From assembly GCF_051020985.1 (NCBI RefSeq), contig NW_027475142.1:1860001-1924000 (forward strand): a DNA stretch of 64,000 nt, given 5' to 3'. The DNA comes from Nomia melanderi (taxonomy: Eukaryota > Arthropoda > Insecta > Hymenoptera > Halictidae). Both the position numbers and the translations under genes were made by a program. The notes beneath the pieces were generated by a model. The model worked only from the letters and a program-made list of their open reading frames with translations. It had not been told where the DNA came from and searched no databases. This document shows, in pieces, positions 1 through 10,300 of this stretch. The number at the start of each line of letters is the position of its first letter. The stretch's first letter is position 1.

Positions 1-1924
1 CGCTATCTGTAATAGCACCCGAGATGTCACCAGATATATATTGGATTTTTCCCTGACCCTGAGTGTCCGGCACCATGAGACGGTGGTTTTCTCGGCCCCT
101 GGTTGTCCGAGGTCGCTCCCGCTGCACAGATTCATGCGCCGGGGCCTCCTGCAGATAATTCACTTTGATTTATTGCGCTATCTCTAATAGCACCCGAGAT
201 ATCACCATATATATATTTAATTTTCCCCTGACACTGAGTGTCCGGCCCCATGAAACTGTGGTTTTCTCGGCCCGTGGTGGTCCGTGGTCGTTCCCGCTGC
301 CCAGATTCATGCGCCAGGGCCTCCTACAGACAAGGCACTTTGATTTATTGCGCAATATTTAATTGCACCCGAGATATCACCAGATATATATTGGGTTTTT
401 CCCTGACCCTGATTGTCCGGCCCCTTGAGGCGGTGGTTTTCTCGGCCCCTGGTGGTCCAAGGTCGTTCCCGCTGCACAGATTCATGCGCCAGGGCCTCCT
501 GCAGATAATTCACTTTGGTTTATTGCGCTATCTCTAATAGCACCCGAGATATCACCAGAAATATATTGGATTTTTCCCTGACCCTGAGTGTCCGGCCCCA
601 TGAGACGGTGATTTTCTCGGCCGCTGGTGGTCCGAGGTCGTTTCCGCTGCACAGATTCATGCGCCAGGGCCTCCTGCAGATAATTCACTGTGGTTTATTG
701 CGGTATCTGTAATAGCACCCGAGATATCACCAGATATATATTGGATTTTTCCCTGACCCTCAGTGTCCGGCACCATGAGACGGTGGTTTTCTCGGCCCCT
801 GGTTGTCCGAGGTCGCTCCCGCTGCACAGATTCATGCGCCGGGGCCTCCTGCAGATAATTCACTTTGATTTATTGCGCTATCTCTAATAGCACCCGAGAT
901 ATCACCATATATATATTTAATTTTCCCCTGACACTGAGTGTCCGGCCCCATGAGACGGTGGTTTTCTCGGCTCCTGGTGGTCCGAGGTCGTTCCCGCTGG
1001 CCAGATTCATGAGCCAGGGCCTCCTAGAGACAATGCACATTGATTTATTGCGCTATCTGGAATAGCACCCGAGATATCACCAGATATATATTGGATTTTT
1101 CCCTGACCCTGAGTGTCCGGCCCCATGAGACCGTGATTTTTTCGGCCCCTGGTGGTCCGAGGTCGTTCCCGCTGCACAGATGCTTGCGCCAGGGCCTCCT
1201 GCAGATAATTCACTTTGGGTTATTGCGCTATCTCTAATAGCACCCGAGATATCACCACATATATATTGGATTTTCCCCTGACCCTGAGTGTCCGGCCCCA
1301 TGAGCCGGTGGTTTTCTCGGCTCCTGGTGGTCCGAGGTCGTTCCCGCTGGCCAGATTCATGCGCCAGGGCCTCCTACAGACAATGCACTTTGATTTATTG
1401 CGCTATCTGTAATAGCACCCGAGATATCACCAGATATATATTGGATTTTTCCCTGACCCTGAGTGTCCGGCCCCATGAGACGGTGGTTTTCTCGGCCCCT
1501 TGTGGTCCGAGGCCGTTCCCGCTGCACAGATTCATGCGCCAGGGCCTCCTGCAGATAATTCACATTGGTTTATTGCGCTATCTCTAATATCACCCGAGAT
1601 ATCACCAGATATATATTGGATTTTCCCCTGACCCTGAGTGTCCGGCCCCATGAAACTGTGGTTTTCTCGGCCCCTGGTGGTCCGCGGTCGTTCCCGCTGC
1701 CCAGATTCATGCGCCAGGGCCTCCTACAGACAAGGCACTTTGATTTATTGCGCAATATTTAATTGCACCCGAGATATCACCAGATATATATTGGATTTTT
1801 CCCTGACCCTGAGTGTCCGGCCCCTTGAGACGGTGGTTTTCTCGGCCCCTGGTGTTCCGAGGTCGTTCCTGCTGCCCAGATTCATGCGCCAGGGCCTCCT
1901 ACAGACAATGCACTTTGATTTAGC
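1..1924 (+). repeat. Left flank of the 31-mer HOR: 11 left-type monomers
   Basis: These monomers carry the left-subfamily features (GAGTGTCC, GCTGCCCAG or GCTGGCCAG forms). Bases 1-253 match 701-953 at a spacing of 700 (four monomers) with about three differences, ending where TGAAAC meets TGAGAC. Bases from about 862 to 1,825 resemble 2,962-3,925 inside the HOR (spacing 2,100), with one monomer displaced to spacing 2,275. The monomer near 540-660 matches 5,615-5,735 (spacing 5,075, 29 monomers). The flank therefore shares material with the HOR but not the 5,425-bp period. Confidence 0.85.
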
Positions 1925-3007
1925 GCGCTATCTCTAATAGCACCCGAGATATCACCAGACATATATTGGATTTTCCCCTGACCCTGAGTATCCGGCCCCA
2001 TGAGACTCTGGTTTTCTCGGCCCCTGGTGGTCCGAGGTCCTTCCCGCTGCACAGATTCATGCGCCAGGGCCTCCTGCAGATAATTCACATTGGTTTATTG
2101 CGCTATCTCTAATAGCACCCGAGATATCACCAGATATATATTGGATTTTCCCCTGACCCTGAGTGTCCGGCCCCATGAAACTGTGGTTTTCTCGGCCCCT
2201 GGTGGTCCGAGGTCGTTCCCGCTGCCCAGATTCATGCGCCAGGGCCTCCTACAGACAAGGCACTTTGATTTATTGCGCAATATTTAATTGCACCCGAGAT
2301 ATCACCAGATATATATTGGATTTTTCCCTGACCCTGAGTGTCCGGCCCCTTGAGACGGTGGTTTTCTCGGCCCCTGGTGGTCCGAGGTCGTTCCAGCTGC
2401 ACAGATTCATGCGCCAGGGCCTCCTGCAAATAATTCACTTTGGTTTATTGCGCTATCTCTAACAGCACCCGAGATATCACCAGATATATATTGGATTTTT
2501 CCCTGACCCTGAGTGTCCGGCCCCATGAGACGGTGATTTCCTCGGCCCCTGGTGGTCCGAGGTCGTTCCCGCTGCACAGATTCATGCGCCAGGCCCTCCT
2601 GCAGATAATTCACTTTGGTTTATTGTGCTATCTCTAATAGCACCCGAGATATCACCAGATATATATTGGATTTTCCCCTGACCCTGAGTGTCCGGCCCCA
2701 TGAGACGGTGGTTTTATCGGCCCCTGGTGGTCCGAGGTCGTTCCCGCTGCACAGATGCATGCGCCAGTGCCTCCTACAGACAATGCACTTTGATTTATTG
2801 CTCTATATCTAATGGCACCCGAGATATCACCAGATATATATTGGATTTTCCCCTGACCCTGAGTGTCCGGCCCCATGAGACGGTGGTTTTCTCGGCCCCT
2901 GGTGGTCCGAGGTCGTTCCTGCTGCCCAGATTCATGCGCCAGGTCCTCCTACAGACAATGCACTTTGATTTATTGCGCTATCTCTAATAGCACCCGAGAT
3001 ATCACCA
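1826..3007 (+). repeat. 13-monomer-spaced segment inside HOR, first member
   Basis: The 1,182 bases here match 4,101-5,282 (spacing 2,275 = 13 monomers). The only difference noted is at 2,633/4,908, which is the private change of HOR copy 1. The limits are clear: mismatches at 1,820 and 1,825 on the left, and CCATATAT against CCAGATAT on the right. It overlaps the left HOR boundary by about 100 bases, so the HOR breakpoint lies inside this older duplication. Confidence 0.92.
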
Positions 3008-3179
3008 TATATATATTTAATTTTCCCCTGACACTGAGTGTCCGGCCCCATGAGACGGTGGTTTTCTCGGCTCCTGGTGGTCCGAGGTCGTTCCCGCTGG
3101 CCAGATTCATGAGCCAGGGCCTCCTAGAGACAATGCACATTGATTTATTGCGCTATCTGGAATAGCACCCGAGATATCA

Positions 3180-3194
3180 CCAGATATATATTGG
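3180..3194. other. AT-rich near-perfect dyad in the monomer
   Basis: CCAGATATATATTGG is a 15-base dyad with one mismatched pair (G against T at the fourth position). It recurs in most monomers; a common variant reads CCATATATATATTGG. It is the site where the 47.1-kb palindrome opened. Function is unknown; it could help DNA bend or melt. Confidence 0.7.
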
Positions 3195-3240
3195 ATTTTT
3201 CCCTGACCCTGAGTGTCCGGCCCCATGAGACGGTGGTTTT

Positions 3241-3261
3241 CTCGGCCCCTGGTGGTCCGAG
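3241..3261. other. GC-rich dyad CTCGGCC/GGTCCGAG
   Basis: CTCGGCC and GGTCCGAG can pair as a seven-base stem with one bulged T across a six-base loop; the outer CTCGG/CCGAG pairs are exact. The right-subfamily version (CTCGGTCCCTCGTGGTCCGAG family) keeps the outer five pairs. Some variants break it, such as those with TTCGG or GGTCCCAGG. No function can be read from the sequence. Confidence 0.6.
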
Positions 3262-3326
3262 GTCGTTCCCGCTGCACAGATTCATGTGCCAGGGCCTCCT
3301 GCAGATAATTCACTTTGGTTTATTGC

Positions 3327-3341
3327 GCTATCTCTAATAGC
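3327..3341. other. GCTAT-(5)-ATAGC dyad
   Basis: GCTAT CTCTA ATAGC is an exact five-base stem with a five-base loop. It is kept when the loop changes to CTGTA or CTATA, and also in most beta-type monomers. This stem lies within the arms of the 92-bp palindrome at 47.1 kb. Confidence 0.65.
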
Positions 3342-4100
3342 ACCCGAGATATCACCAGATATATATTGGATTTTTCCCTGACCCTGAGTGTCCGGCCCCA
3401 TGAGACCGTGATTTTTTCGGCCCCTGGTGGTCCGAGGTCGTTCCCGCTGCACAGATGCTTGCGCCAGGGCCTCCTGCAGATAATTCACTTTGGGTTATTG
3501 CGCTATCTCTAATAGCACCCGAGATATCACCAGATATATATTGGATTTTTCCCTGACCCTGAGTGTCCGGCCCCATGAGACGGTGGTTTTCTCGGCCCCT
3601 TGTGGTCCGAGGCCGTTCCCGCTGCACAGATTCATGCGCCAGGGCCTCCTGCAGATAATTCACATTGGTTTATTGCGCTATCTCTAATATCACCCGAGAT
3701 ATCACCAGATATATATTGGATTTTCCCCTGACCCTGAGTGTCCGGCCCCATGAAACTGTGGTTTTCTCGGCCCCTGGTGGTCCGCGGTCGTTCCCGCTGC
3801 CCAGATTCATGCGCCAGGGCCTCCTACAGACAAGGCACTTTGATTTATTGCGCAATATTTAATTGCACCCGAGATATCACCAGATATATATTGGATTTTT
3901 CCCTGACCCTGAGTGTCCGGCCCCTTGAGACGGTGGTTTTCTCGGCCCCTGGTGGTCCGAGGTCGTTCCAGCTGCACAGATTCATGCGCCAGGGCCTCGT
4001 GCAGATAATTGACTTTGATTTATTGCGCTGTCTGTAATAGCACCCAAGATATCACCAGATATATATTGTATTTTTCCCTGACCCTGAGTGTCCGTCCCCA

Positions 4101-5282
4101 TGAGACGGTGGTTTTCTCGGCCCCTGGTGTTCCGAGGTCGTTCCTGCTGCCCAGATTCATGCGCCAGGGCCTCCTACAGACAATGCACTTTGATTTAGCG
4201 CGCTATCTCTAATAGCACCCGAGATATCACCAGACATATATTGGATTTTCCCCTGACCCTGAGTATCCGGCCCCATGAGACTCTGGTTTTCTCGGCCCCT
4301 GGTGGTCCGAGGTCCTTCCCGCTGCACAGATTCATGCGCCAGGGCCTCCTGCAGATAATTCACATTGGTTTATTGCGCTATCTCTAATAGCACCCGAGAT
4401 ATCACCAGATATATATTGGATTTTCCCCTGACCCTGAGTGTCCGGCCCCATGAAACTGTGGTTTTCTCGGCCCCTGGTGGTCCGAGGTCGTTCCCGCTGC
4501 CCAGATTCATGCGCCAGGGCCTCCTACAGACAAGGCACTTTGATTTATTGCGCAATATTTAATTGCACCCGAGATATCACCAGATATATATTGGATTTTT
4601 CCCTGACCCTGAGTGTCCGGCCCCTTGAGACGGTGGTTTTCTCGGCCCCTGGTGGTCCGAGGTCGTTCCAGCTGCACAGATTCATGCGCCAGGGCCTCCT
4701 GCAAATAATTCACTTTGGTTTATTGCGCTATCTCTAACAGCACCCGAGATATCACCAGATATATATTGGATTTTTCCCTGACCCTGAGTGTCCGGCCCCA
4801 TGAGACGGTGATTTCCTCGGCCCCTGGTGGTCCGAGGTCGTTCCCGCTGCACAGATTCATGCGCCAGGCCCTCCTGCAGATAATTCACTTTGGTTTATTG
4901 TGCTATCGCTAATAGCACCCGAGATATCACCAGATATATATTGGATTTTCCCCTGACCCTGAGTGTCCGGCCCCATGAGACGGTGGTTTTATCGGCCCCT
5001 GGTGGTCCGAGGTCGTTCCCGCTGCACAGATGCATGCGCCAGTGCCTCCTACAGACAATGCACTTTGATTTATTGCTCTATATCTAATGGCACCCGAGAT
5101 ATCACCAGATATATATTGGATTTTCCCCTGACCCTGAGTGTCCGGCCCCATGAGACGGTGGTTTTCTCGGCCCCTGGTGGTCCGAGGTCGTTCCTGCTGC
5201 CCAGATTCATGCGCCAGGTCCTCCTACAGACAATGCACTTTGATTTATTGCGCTATCTCTAATAGCACCCGAGATATCACCA
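4101..5282 (+). repeat. 13-monomer-spaced segment inside HOR, second member
   Basis: Partner of 1,826-3,007. It is repeated again in HOR copy 2 at 9,526-10,707. It contains the private substitution at 4,908. Confidence 0.92.
4671..5187 (+). repeat. 6-monomer-spaced segment inside HOR, first member
   Basis: These 517 bases match 5,721-6,237 (spacing 1,050 = six monomers) with two differences (4,825/5,875 and 4,908/5,958). The match ends at TTCCTGCTGCCC against TTCCCGCTGCAC. The diagnostic CTGCAAATAATT and TTTATCGG variants are shared. Confidence 0.9.
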
Positions 5283-5720
5283 GATATATATTGGATTTTC
5301 CCCTGACCCTGAGTATCCGGCCCCATGAGACTCTGGTTTTCTCGGCCCCTGGTGGTCCGAGGTCCGTCCCGCTGGCCAGATTCATGCGCCAGGGCCTCCT
5401 ACAGACAATGCACTTTGATTTATTGCGCTATCTGTAATAGCACCCGAGATATCACCAGATATATATTGGATTTTTCCCTGACCCAGATTGTCCGGCCCCT
5501 TGAGGCGGTGGTTTTCTCGGCCCCTGGTGGTCCGAGGTCGTTCCCGCTGCAGAGATTTATGCGCCAGGGCCTCCTGCAGATAATTCACTTTGGTTTATTG
5601 CGCTATCTCTAATAGCACCCGAGATATCACCAGAAATATATTGGATTTTTCCCTGACCCTGAGTGTCCGGCCCCATGAGACGGTGATTTTCTCGGCCGCT
5701 GGTGGTCCGAGGTCGTTTCC

Positions 5721-6237
5721 GCTGCACAGATTCATGCGCCAGGGCCTCCTGCAAATAATTCACTTTGGTTTATTGCGCTATCTCTAACAGCACCCGAGAT
5801 ATCACCAGATATATATTGGATTTTTCCCTGACCCTGAGTGTCCGGCCCCATGAGACGGTGATTTCCTCGGCCCTTGGTGGTCCGAGGTCGTTCCCGCTGC
5901 ACAGATTCATGCGCCAGGCCCTCCTGCAGATAATTCACTTTGGTTTATTGTGCTATCTCTAATAGCACCCGAGATATCACCAGATATATATTGGATTTTC
6001 CCCTGACCCTGAGTGTCCGGCCCCATGAGACGGTGGTTTTATCGGCCCCTGGTGGTCCGAGGTCGTTCCCGCTGCACAGATGCATGCGCCAGTGCCTCCT
6101 ACAGACAATGCACTTTGATTTATTGCTCTATATCTAATGGCACCCGAGATATCACCAGATATATATTGGATTTTCCCCTGACCCTGAGTGTCCGGCCCCA
6201 TGAGACGGTGGTTTTCTCGGCCCCTGGTGGTCCGAGG
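5721..6237 (+). repeat. 6-monomer-spaced segment inside HOR, second member
   Basis: Partner of 4,671-5,187; the same pair occurs at 10,096-10,612 and 11,146-11,662 in HOR copy 2. It shows a third, nested layer of duplication below the 31-mer and 13-mer layers. Confidence 0.9.
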
Positions 6238-7349
6238 CCGTTCCCGCTGCACAGATTCATGCGCCAGGGCCTCCTGCAGATAATTCACATTGGTTTATTG
6301 CGCTATCTCTAATAGCACCGGAGATATCACCAGATATATATTGGATTTTCCCCTGACCCTGAGTGTCCGGCCCCATGAAACTGTGGTTTTCTCGGCCCCT
6401 GGTGGTCCGCGGTCGTTCCCGCTGCCCAGATTCATGCGCCAGGGCCTCTTACAGACAATGCACTTTGATTTATTGCGCAATATTTAATTGCACCCGAGAT
6501 ATCACCAGATATATATTGGATTATTCCCTGACCCTGAGTGTCCGGCCCCTTGAGACGGTGGTTTCCTCGGCCCCTGGTGGTCCGAGGTCGTGCCCGCTGC
6601 ACAGATTCATGCGCCAGGCCCTCTTGCAGATAATTCACTTTGGTTTATTGTGCTATCTCTAATAGCACCCGAGATATCACCAGATATATATTGGATTTTC
6701 CCCTGACCCTGAGTGTCCGGCCCCATGAGACGGTGGTTTTATCGGCCCCTGGTGGTCCGAGGTCGTTCCCGCTGCACAGATGCATGCGCCAGGGCCTCCC
6801 ACAGACAATGCACTTTGATTTAGCGCGCTATCTCTAATAGCACCCGAGATATCACCAGATATATATTGGATTTTCCCCTGACCCTGAGTATCCGGCCCCA
6901 TGAGACACTGGTTTTCTCGGCCCCTGGTGGTCCGAGGTCCTTCCCGCTGCACAGATTCATGCGCCAGGGCCTCCTGCAGATAATTCACATTGGTTTATTG
7001 CGCTATCTCTAATAGCACCCGAGATATCACCAGATATATATTGGATTTTCCCCTGACCCTGAGTGTCCGGCCACATGAAACTGTGGTTTTCTCGGCCCCT
7101 GGTGGTCCGCGGTCGTTCCCGCTGCCCAGATTCATGCGCCAGGGCCTCCTACAGACAAGGCACTTTGATTTATTGCGTAATATTTAATTGCACCCGAGAT
7201 ATCACCAGATATATATTGGATTTTTCCCTGACCCTGAGTGTCCGGCCCCTTGAGACGGTGGTTTTCTCGGCCCCTGGTGGTCCGAGGTCGTTCCAGCTGC
7301 ACAGATTCATGCGCCAGGGCCTCCTACAGACAATGCACTTTGATTTATT

Positions 7350-10300
7350 GCGCTATCTCTAATAGCACCCGAGATATCACCAGACATATATTGGATTTTC
7401 CCCTGACCCTGAGTATCCGGCCCCATGAGACTCTGGTTTTCTCGGCCCCTGGTGGTCCGAGGTCCTTCCCGCTGCACAGATTCATGCGCCAGGGCCTCCT
7501 GCAGATAATTCACATTGGTTTATTGCGCTATCTCTAATAGCACCCGAGATATCACCAGATATATATTGGATTTTCCCCTGACCCTGAGTGTCCGGCCCCA
7601 TGAAACTGTGGTTTTCTCGGCCCCTGGTGGTCCGAGGTCGTTCCCGCTGCCCAGATTCATGCGCCAGGGCCTCCTACAGACAAGGCACTTTGATTTATTG
7701 CGCAATATTTAATTGCACCCGAGATATCACCAGATATATATTGGATTTTTCCCTGACCCTGAGTGTCCGGCCCCTTGAGACGGTGGTTTTCTCGGCCCCT
7801 GGTGGTCCGAGGTCGTTCCAGCTGCACAGATTCATGCGCCAGGGCCTCCTGCAAATAATTCACTTTGGTTTATTGCGCTATCTCTAACAGCACCCGAGAT
7901 ATCACCAGATATATATTGGATTTTTCCCTGACCCTGAGTGTCCGGCCCCATGAGACGGTGATTTCCTCGGCCCCTGGTGGTCCGAGGTCGTTCCCGCTGC
8001 ACAGATTCATGCGCCAGGCCCTCCTGCAGATAATTCACTTTGGTTTATTGTGCTATCTCTAATAGCACCCGAGATATCACCAGATATATATTGGATTTTC
8101 CCCTGACCCTGAGTGTCCGGCCCCATGAGACGGTGGTTTTATCGGCCCCTGGTGGTCCGAGGTCGTTCCCGCTGCACAGATGCATGCGCCAGTGCCTCCT
8201 ACAGACAATGCACTTTGATTTATTGCTCTATATCTAATGGCACCCGAGATATCACCAGATATATATTGGATTTTCCCCTGACCCTGAGTGTCCGGCCCCA
8301 TGAGACGGTGGTTTTCTCGGCCCCTGGTGGTCCGAGGTCGTTCCTGCTGCCCAGATTCATGCGCCAGGTCCTCCTACAGACAATGCACTTTGATTTATTG
8401 CGCTATCTCTAATAGCACCCGAGATATCACCATATATATATTTAATTTTCCCCTGACACTGAGTGTCCGGCCCCATGAGACGGTGGTTTTCTCGGCTCCT
8501 GGTGGTCCGAGGTCGTTCCCGCTGGCCAGATTCATGAGCCAGGGCCTCCTAGAGACAATGCACATTGATTTATTGCGCTATCTGGAATAGCACCCGAGAT
8601 ATCACCAGATATATATTGGATTTTTCCCTGACCCTGAGTGTCCGGCCCCATGAGACGGTGGTTTTCTCGGCCCCTGGTGGTCCGAGGTCGTTCCCGCTGC
8701 ACAGATTCATGTGCCAGGGCCTCCTGCAGATAATTCACTTTGGTTTATTGCGCTATCTCTAATAGCACCCGAGATATCACCAGATATATATTGGATTTTT
8801 CCCTGACCCTGAGTGTCCGGCCCCATGAGACCGTGATTTTTTCGGCCCCTGGTGGTCCGAGGTCGTTCCCGCTGCACAGATGCTTGCGCCAGGGCCTCCT
8901 GCAGATAATTCACTTTGGGTTATTGCGCTATCTCTAATAGCACCCGAGATATCACCAGATATATATTGGATTTTTCCCTGACCCTGAGTGTCCGGCCCCA
9001 TGAGACGGTGGTTTTCTCGGCCCCTTGTGGTCCGAGGCCGTTCCCGCTGCACAGATTCATGCGCCAGGGCCTCCTGCAGATAATTCACATTGGTTTATTG
9101 CGCTATCTCTAATATCACCCGAGATATCACCAGATATATATTGGATTTTCCCCTGACCCTGAGTGTCCGGCCCCATGAAACTGTGGTTTTCTCGGCCCCT
9201 GGTGGTCCGCGGTCGTTCCCGCTGCCCAGATTCATGCGCCAGGGCCTCCTACAGACAAGGCACTTTGATTTATTGCGCAATATTTAATTGCACCCGAGAT
9301 ATCACCAGATATATATTGGATTTTTCCCTGACCCTGAGTGTCCGGCCCCTTGAGACGGTGGTTTTCTCGGCCCCTGGTGGTCCGAGGTCGTTCCAGCTGC
9401 ACAGATTCATGCGCCAGGGCCTCGTGCAGATAATTGACTTTGATTTATTGCGCTGTCTGTAATAGCACCCAAGATATCACCAGATATATATTGTATTTTT
9501 CCCTGACCCTGAGTGTCCGTCCCCATGAGACGGTGGTTTTCTCGGCCCCTGGTGTTCCGAGGTCGTTCCTGCTGCCCAGATTCATGCGCCAGGGCCTCCT
9601 ACAGACAATGCACTTTGATTTAGCGCGCTATCTCTAATAGCACCCGAGATATCACCAGACATATATTGGATTTTCCCCTGACCCTGAGTATCCGGCCCCA
9701 TGAGACTCTGGTTTTCTCGGCCCCTGGTGGTCCGAGGTCCTTCCCGCTGCACAGATTCATGCGCCAGGGCCTCCTGCAGATAATTCACATTGGTTTATTG
9801 CGCTATCTCTAATAGCACCCGAGATATCACCAGATATATATTGGATTTTCCCCTGACCCTGAGTGTCCGGCCCCATGAAACTGTGGTTTTCTCGGCCCCT
9901 GGTGGTCCGAGGTCGTTCCCGCTGCCCAGATTCATGCGCCAGGGCCTCCTACAGACAAGGCACTTTGATTTATTGCGCAATATTTAATTGCACCCGAGAT
10001 ATCACCAGATATATATTGGATTTTTCCCTGACCCTGAGTGTCCGGCCCCTTGAGACGGTGGTTTTCTCGGCCCCTGGTGGTCCGAGGTCGTTCCAGCTGC
10101 ACAGATTCATGCGCCAGGGCCTCCTGCAAATAATTCACTTTGGTTTATTGCGCTATCTCTAACAGCACCCGAGATATCACCAGATATATATTGGATTTTT
10201 CCCTGACCCTGAGTGTCCGGCCCCATGAGACGGTGATTTCCTCGGCCCCTGGTGGTCCGAGGTCGTTCCCGCTGCACAGATTCATGCGCCAGGCCCTCCT

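Larger units (their letters stand above)
3173..3347 (+). repeat. Representative 175-bp monomer (near-consensus copy)
   Basis: This copy matches the common form of the array except for CATGTGCC where most copies have CATGCGCC. Starting from GATATC (EcoRV-type site, 3,173-3,178) it has an AT-rich box with CCAGATATATATTGG, a T-run, CCCTGACCCTGA, then a GC-rich core of about 115 bases (GTCCGGCCCCATGAGACGG, CTCGGCCCC, GGTCCGAGGTCGTTCCCGC), a CTGCAG (PstI-type) site at 3,299-3,304, and a second AT-rich stretch with TTTATT and GCTATCTCTAATAGC. By hand count it is 52 percent G+C with eight CpG dinucleotides (nine in the usual form). It is non-coding: its length is not a multiple of three, so each frame shifts at every monomer, and TAATAG stops one frame. 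Confidence 0.93.
1925..7349 (+). repeat. 31-monomer HOR, copy 1 (5,425 bp)
   Basis: Every diagnostic monomer variant in this interval recurs exactly 5,425 bases (31 x 175) downstream. The left limit is defined by two mismatches at 1,923-1,924 (TTTAGCGCG here, TTTATTGCG at the start of copy 2). Homology to copy 2 runs nine bases past the nominal end, to 7,358. Only two substitutions were found by eye: G at 4,908 (T at 10,333) and A at 6,907 (T at 12,332). In both cases other monomers of the same type carry the copy-2 base, so both changes appear to have happened in copy 1. Internal 13- and 6-monomer duplications predate the HOR duplication because both copies have them. Confidence 0.96.

Noticed and set aside
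3181..3192. TATA box promoter in AGATATATATTGG
   Set aside because: An AT-rich dyad repeated about 365 times is not evidence of a promoter, and no other core promoter element or transcript unit is visible.
3195..3215. Telomere-like CCCTGACCCTGA
   Set aside because: It is one base per unit away from the vertebrate telomere repeat (CCCTAA), but there are only two units, always inside the same monomer position, and many variants change it. Chance resemblance is the simpler reading.
3173..3347. CENP-B box
   Set aside because: I looked for the core TTCGNNNNANNCGGG on both strands of the common monomer and the beta variants and did not find it; GTCGTTCCCGC has only a superficial likeness.
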